Shown here: piece by piece, positions 58,815 through 64,000 of the stretch | How the letters are laid out: every line of letters starts with the position of its first letter | Position numbering within the stretch: the stretch's first letter is position 1 | Assembly: GCF_004664715.2 (NCBI RefSeq) | Contig: NC_051064.1 | Location: 111,986,240-112,050,239 of the forward strand | DNA from: Peromyscus leucopus | Lineage: Eukaryota > Chordata > Mammalia > Rodentia > Cricetidae | Length of the DNA stretch: 64,000 nt | Direction: 5' to 3' | The notes under the pieces: model-generated | What the model was told of the DNA's origin: nothing | The model's input: only the letters and a program-made list of their open reading frames with translations | Database searches by the model: none | Made by a program: the position numbers and the translations under genes

Positions 58815-60075
58815 TGGTGTTTCTTTTTTAGCTGTTTATTGTGGAAAAATTCAAATGTACACTCAAGTAGGGGGAATAAATAGTACATGACCATAATAAT
58901 AAGATAGATAGTGTATACCCACCATCTAGCTATAACACTTAGTAGCTTATGGTTGTCCCTCCATGTTTTTCTCCAAGTTCCTTCTCTCTGGATGTCTACT
59001 GATAACAGTAGCAGCTGCCAGTGCTTGCTAGGGATTTTTTTTCTTATTTATAAAAGTAACATACACTCATTAAAAATATTTTGCAGGCTAGAGAGATGAC
59101 TCAATGGGTAAATGCAAATGAAGACTCAAATTCAAACCCTTAGAACCCATGTTCTAAACCAGACATATAGTCTGGGTGTTTATAATCCCAGTGCTATTAC
59201 TGGGAGATAAGAGATTGAGTCAGGAGAATCCCTGGAAACTCAAGGGCCAGCTAACTGAAGTATGCAATAAAAAAACAACAAAGAGACCCTTTATCAAACA
59301 AGGTGGAAGCTAAGGATTAACATCCATTCTGATCATCACACACATGCTGTGGTACACCTATGCCTCAATTACACACACAGATACATGCATGTGTACACTC
59401 ACATGTAGGTACTCACATACACACACATACACACATACATACACACATTATATACATACAAAATATTTTAAAATTATGGCCAACCTTAAAGAAAATAATA
59501 CTAATATTTGATTGCATTTTTATTTATTTTGTGTGGAAGAGGCACATGCCATGGCACACTGGTAGAGGCCTGAAAACAACCTGATGAAGTTGATTCTCCC
59601 CTCCATGTGGTCCCTGGGCTTGAACGCAGGTTGTTGGACTTGGTGGCAAGCTCCCTTTCCTGTTGAACCATTCCATTGGCCTATTATTAGTATTTCCATT
59701 GACTTCTTTTCTGTATCCTTCCTCTGAATTTTTAACATAGTTGAGGTCATACTATATATTCAATTTTTATACCTCACCTTTACTTTCATCTGATATTGTG
59801 ACATGAGCATACCTAATATTAATAGAAAGTCTTAATGAATATTCATTTAATGATTTCACTTTGCTTTATGGGAAGGATGTACCATAGTCATTCATTAATT
59901 CATCACTCAGTAGTATTTGTTGCTCATGTCCAGCACTCTGAACTAATCAAAGAAGGAAGCCCAACCTTTGGCCTCCAAAGCTTAGTGTTGCCCATTTCCT
60001 GTCATTTTAACTACTTTCCAACTTGGAGCTGTTGTGAATCATGTTGCAGTGATCACCCCTGCATGCCAAGCCTTT
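58815..60075. mobile_element. Possible ancient L1M fragments with B4 insertions
   Basis: 'gctgtttattgtggaaaaattc' and 'gtatacccaccatctagctat' (58830-58930), and 'gggaaggatgtaccatagtc' and 'gagctgttgtgaatcatgttgc' (59870-60050), recall old mammalian L1 3' regions. They are interrupted by SINEs at 59085-59682. Low certainty. Confidence 0.35.
59085..59682. mobile_element. B4 SINE (plus) with (CA)n tail, then B4-like (minus)
   Basis: 59085-59470 'gctagagagatgactcaatgg' with a CACATA-type tail. 59510-59682 reads reversed (gcttgaacgcaggttgttgg). Confidence 0.65.
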
Positions 60076-60917
60076 GCTACATGTCCCTCCCTTACTCAGT
60101 GACGAAATCCCTGTCTTACTTTACCTTTGTGGTCAGCTAATATCTTTTTTTAGTTTAGTGAATTCAGTGGACTGAAACAATCGAAACCCTTCATTCCAAA
60201 TTGCACTGATCTGATTACTTATTGAACACTCACTATCCCTTTATTAATTAACCATTTCTTTTCTGCGAACATCCGTTTGACAGAGAGTGCTATTTTTATC
60301 ACCTGTAATTTCCCAGCACCAGACCTGACTTTCTTCATTTCCTTGTGCTTGCTATGACCTCAGGAGATATTAAGTATAATCTTGTTCTAGGTTTGACTTT
60401 TTCCTCCTGGCCCCCCTTCTGCCCTGCTCTTCTCCCTGCGTCTTCCTGTCTTGAAGGGGAGTTGGGTGAGTCATAGACAGGAGGCAGCAGGTGGCAAATC
60501 ATGTGAATTCCTCAGAGAGCCTTCTCAGAATGCTGTGAGTGAGACTGTTGTCAATTTGAAGGCAAAGGAGCGGCGAGGAAACGGGCTGGTAGGTCTGAAG
60601 CTAAATTTGTCCCTGTGAAGTACTGGGGGTACAAACGGGTGATGGTTTATTCAACACACATCTCTAGAATCCCTGCATTGTGCCCAGACATGTGTGGGTG
60701 CTCACGAGGACTTCTTTGATGATGAAGCCACAAACAAAACAGATGATGAAGAGCAGTCAATAACCATGTGCCTGTCGGAAGGGTTGAGACTGAGTGGAGA
60801 TGTGCAGCAGACAGCTGGAAATTTCCATCTGTAACTGGAAAGTGAGGGACTGGAGAGGATAAGGGGCCAGTATAGGACACAGAGCCAGCACAGGGGAGAG
60901 AGAAGGGAAGGACTGGC
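60076..60917. other. Intron 2, nothing recognised
   Basis: Unique-looking sequence. Confidence 0.4.
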
Positions 60918-61115
60918 TGGCTGGGTGGTGGTGGCAGCGGAGGCATCATTAGTCCTAGCACTCGGGAGACAGGGATCTCTGTGAGTCTGAGTTTGGGGCC
61001 AGCCTGGTCGACAGAGTGAGTTCCAGGACTGCCAAGGCTACACAGAGAGACCTTGTCTCCAAAAACAAACAAACAAAAAACAAAAAGCAAACAACAAAAA
61101 ACAAACAACAAAAAA
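60918..61115 (+). mobile_element. B1 SINE
   Basis: 'tggtggtggcagcggaggc', 'ggggccagcctggtcgacag', CAAA-rich tail. Confidence 0.82.
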
Positions 61116-61869
61116 AAGGGATGGACCAGCAGCCTGCATGTTACAGAGGCCAAGCAGGAGAGTCTCAGTAAAGGGGTTAGGGTTTGGGGATGCTACTTAG
61201 CCGAGGCATCATACTATCTTCCCTTCCCTCATTCATTTCTTTGTGGATTTATATTTTTGCTGCCAGGTGCTAAGCATTGCTGTTTAATATTGGAGGTACA
61301 GAAATAACAAGGCACAGCCCCATTTCCTGTCTAAATGAGAAGTAGAGGTGGGAGTGGAGGGAGGCAATCCCTGATATAGGTGCTCGATTGGTTCATTCTA
61401 CACATATTTACTGAACAGCTGAGACATACCAGGGGCTTTGATAACAGTGAAAGGACGCCTGTGACATTCTGTTCAGTTCACCTGCATCAGGTAACATTTG
61501 GTGCCTGCGTCTTAATGGGAATCAGCAGTCACACCTGTCAGCGTTTTTGAGTTGTAAAAGGACATTGTATCAGAGACCAAGGCTAAAATTAATGCAAGGC
61601 GGTCATCTCACTGAACTTTTGATTTTCATCTAAAAAATGATGTTGACCTCTTGTGTACCTATCACAGGGTTTCCGTGCACTGGCAAGTTCCCCTCCTACC
61701 CTGTGTGGGTTCTGAGAGTAGGAAAGGTCTTAGCCACTAGTATAAACTCAGTAAATGCATAGGGAATTGATGTCCTCACAGGGATCCTCTATCTCTAATA
61801 GTCTGTGCCCTGCTGTTGCTAAAATAAAGACCCACATGCATTCTGTGGATGCCAAAAAGAATGACGATG

Positions 61870-62060
61870 AGGTTTGGCAAGACGGGACAGTGGGTGAAAG
61901 CACTTGCTGCCAAGCCTTAAGACCTGAGTCTGGTTCTTGGGCTCTACATGGGGGAAGGAGGAAATGATTCCTTTCTACAGGTTGTTCTCTGATTTCCACC
62001 CAGACCACGTGGCATGTGTGTGCCCCAAATGTAAACTAAATAACAAGAATGGTGAAATAT
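61870..62060 (+). mobile_element. B2/B3-like SINE
   Basis: 'gggacagtgggtgaaagcac', 'gacctgagtctggttcttgg', degraded tail. Confidence 0.6.
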
Positions 62061-62324
62061 ATATTTTGAAACTGAGCCCTTCAGGGTTTCCCAGGATAGA
62101 TACCCTCTGACCTGAACTTCAAACCCTAGATAGGATCCTACTTGTTCACAGAGACCAGGGAAGTGCTTTCTCATACTCAGTCCTGGATCCCAGCAATCCT
62201 TCTCCTGCCCTCTGACCTCAAGGATCTAACCATTACTACCTATGTGTCCTCAGAATCCATCTTCCTTGCCTGTAAATCAGTAGTGGCAATGGAATGTAGT
62301 GCCAGGGGAAAAAAAAAAAAACTG

Positions 62325-62728
62325 GCTGTGGAGTCAATTCTAGATTGCTGTGATAGACACCGTGACCAAAAGCAACTCGGGGAGGAGAGAGTTTGTCTTA
62401 TTAAGTTCAGTTAATCCTCAAGGGAAACCAAGGCAGGAACTGAAGCAGGGCAGAAACCTGGAGGCAGGAACTGAAGCTGACTGAGGAATGCTGCTAACTG
62501 GCTTCCTTCCCATGCTTACTCAGCTTATTTTCTTATAGAACCCAGGACCACCTGTCCAGGGGTGGAACTGACCACAGTGGGTGGGGCCCTCATGCATCAA
62601 TTATCAATCAAAAAAGGCCCCCACATGCCTACTGGCCAGTCTGATGGAGGCAATTCTTCAATTGAGGTTCCCTCTTCCCAAATAAACCCAGTTTGTGCCA
62701 AGTTGACAAAAACGAACCAGCAGAGTCC
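62325..62728 (-). mobile_element. MaLR/ORR1-like LTR (minus)
   Basis: Starts 'attctagattgctgtgatag' and 'caccgtgaccaaaagcaac', ends 'tgtgccaagttgacaaaaac': the reverse orientation of the family at 12998 and 29065. Confidence 0.58.
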
Positions 62729-62769
62729 GAACATTTGAACCGGAGTACCAGCCAAATCAGGAAGTACAT

Positions 62770-62985
62770 AACGTGGGGCAGGAACACTGGCTCAGTGGTT
62801 AAGAGCACTGGCTGCTCTTCCGGAGGACCTGGGTTTGATTCCCAGCACCCACATGGTGGTTGACAAACATCTGCAACTCCAGTCTCAAGGAATCTGATGC
62901 TATTTTCTGGCCCCTGAGGGCACTGAAGTGCACTGATAGACATTCAGGCAAACACTCATACACATAAAAATAAATGAAATCCCCA
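62770..62985 (+). mobile_element. B2 SINE
   Basis: 'ggaacactggctcagtggtt', 'gggtttgattcccagcaccc', tail 'cacataaaaataaatg'. Confidence 0.9.
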
Positions 62986-62996
62986 AAACAGTACTT

Positions 62997-63084
62997 AGTA
63001 GCTATGGGATCCTGAGAAGGTTACTAAATGTCTGGGTCATAGTAGCTATGGGATCCTGAGAAAGTTATTAAACGTCTGAGTTTC
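62997..63084 (+). repeat. 44-bp tandem duplication of a MIR-like segment
   Basis: 62997-63040 and 63041-63084 both begin AGTAGCTATGGGATCCTGAG and continue with diverged 'aagttattaaacgtctg', which recalls the MIR core. The second copy runs on into 'tttctctatctgtataata'. Confidence 0.75.
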
Positions 63085-63472
63085 TCTATCTGTATAATAA
63101 AGAACCTAAGTGTACTCTTGGGTTGGTATCTCCAGGGTCTAAAAGTCTGCTTCATGGGTCACTGTCAGAAGTCAGTGAGAGGAAGCAACAGAAACTCAAT
63201 AAACTGGAGGGTTTGCTAAGGTGTGGTCCATGCTGCCAAGAGCGGGAGAACACAGCACCAAGCCAGATCCAAAGGACGTTTTCCTCGACTCGGCCCTTCG
63301 CTTCTTCAGGGCTCTGCTAACCCTCTCTCTGCTTCCAACTTCCCTCCAGTTCCCATGGGACATAATGCCTTAGCTCCTAGAAGTTACAAAACTTGAAAGG
63401 CTTGGAGCCCAAAGCCACAACTCTCATTACCTGTTCATCATTTCTGCCCACTATACTTGCTTGGAGGGGGTG

Positions 63473-63531
<59 letters not shown>
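63473..63531. repeat. (GA)n microsatellite
   Basis: About 29 uninterrupted GA units. Confidence 0.95.
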
Positions 63532-63535
<4 letters not shown>

Positions 63536-63639
63536 TCTGGTAGGGGAAGCAGGTATACAGCAGGGCAGGATTCAGGGATGGAGGATCCAGAGGTATCCAC
63601 TCACTAAGCCCAGTAAGGAACTAGTTCTTCTACCATTGT

Positions 63640-63905
63640 GGAAAAGAATATTTGTTTAACTATGTAAATATGTGTTGCTGTTTACCTTGCCTGCCTAAGG
63701 CACCCAATTGGTCTAATAAAAAGCCAAATGGCCAATAGGTAGGCAGAGGAGGGATAGGTAGGGCTGGTGGCCAGAGAGAAAAGAGGAACCAGCCAGCCAG
63801 TGGAGTGCCAGTCAGCCAGACATGGAGGAAGTAGGAAAGCAGGATGGACAGTACATAGATGAGGTAAATGAGTCTCAGGGTAGCACATAGATTAATAGAA
63901 ATGGG
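63640..63905 (+). mobile_element. ERV-type LTR, second copy, 3' part displaced by B1
   Basis: 'gaatatttgtttaactatgtaaatatgtgttgc' and 'ccaattggtctaataaaaagccaaatggcc' match 2985-3180. It ends at 'aatagaaatgggttcattc', where a minus B1 begins and runs off the window. Confidence 0.6.
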
Positions 63906-63916
63906 TTCATTCAGGT

Positions 63917-64000
63917 TTGTTTTGTTTTGTTTTGTTTTGTTTTTCGAGACAGGGTTTCTCTGTATAGCTTTGCGCCTTTCCTGGAACTCACTTGGTAGCC
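63917..64000 (-). mobile_element. B1 SINE (minus), cut by window end
   Basis: (TTTTG)n leader then 'cgagacagggtttctctgta' and 'gctttgcgcctttcctggaac'. It interrupts the LTR at 63640. Confidence 0.9.

Larger units (their letters stand above)
30982..64000 (+). other. Rab3b: Rab3b intron 2 (partial)
   Basis: It begins with donor GTGAGT at 30982 and is not closed within the window. I looked for the next Rab3b exon (it should start with DTAGQERY) and did not see it, so the intron is at least 33 kb here. It contains the full-length L1, a minisatellite, nested LTRs and many SINEs. Confidence 0.7.

Overview
This is a stretch of a rodent nuclear genome: one gene start surrounded by dense interspersed repeats. 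The 7SL-derived B1, tRNA-derived B2, B4 and composite SINEs, an L1 whose proteins resemble murine L1, and a protein-coding exon with mammalian splice sites all support this. The B1 copies carry the extended 'tgtagctttgcacctttcctggaactcac' type of internal sequence, which I associate with cricetid rodents (hamsters, voles, deer mice) more than with Mus. That family-level assignment is inference.

Layout. (1) 1-18.69 kb is intergenic DNA with SINEs, LTR fragments, an old L1 3' UTR and microsatellites; I see no exon there. (2) 18.69-18.89 kb is a TATA-less, GC-box promoter and the inferred 5' UTR exon of Rab3b (plus strand), inside a CpG-rich island that runs into a G-rich first intron. (3) Intron 1 is about 11.9 kb. 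(4) 30,754-30,981 is Rab3b exon 2, which holds the start codon and the first 76 codons, including the GTPase P-loop and switch I. (5) From 30,982 to the window end is intron 2, still open at 64,000; I did not see the next coding exon. Rab3b is a synaptic and secretory-vesicle Rab GTPase that acts in regulated exocytosis.

The most notable object is a full-length L1 retrotransposon on the minus strand within intron 2 (40,451-47,215), antisense to Rab3b. It has a perfect 13-bp target-site duplication, an intact ORF1, an ORF2 broken by a single frameshift near its 3' end, a polypurine 3' UTR with AATAAA and a poly(A) tail, and a GC-rich tandem-repeat 5' UTR. ORF1 carries eight tandem copies of an 8-residue K-E-E-I-K-x-x-L unit. 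The 5' UTR shares a 31-nt block with an unrelated-looking dispersed repeat found elsewhere in the window.

Other accessory structure includes a 74-bp higher-order minisatellite at 49.2-49.5 kb, nested insertions (SINE > LTR > SINE at 28 kb; B4 > LTR > solo LTR at 50.4-51.6 kb), a 61-base pure A tract, many MIR remnants in 50-63 kb, and a URR1-type hAT remnant. I found no CRISPR, operon-like or other multi-gene system. The window's novelty lies in its retroelement biology.
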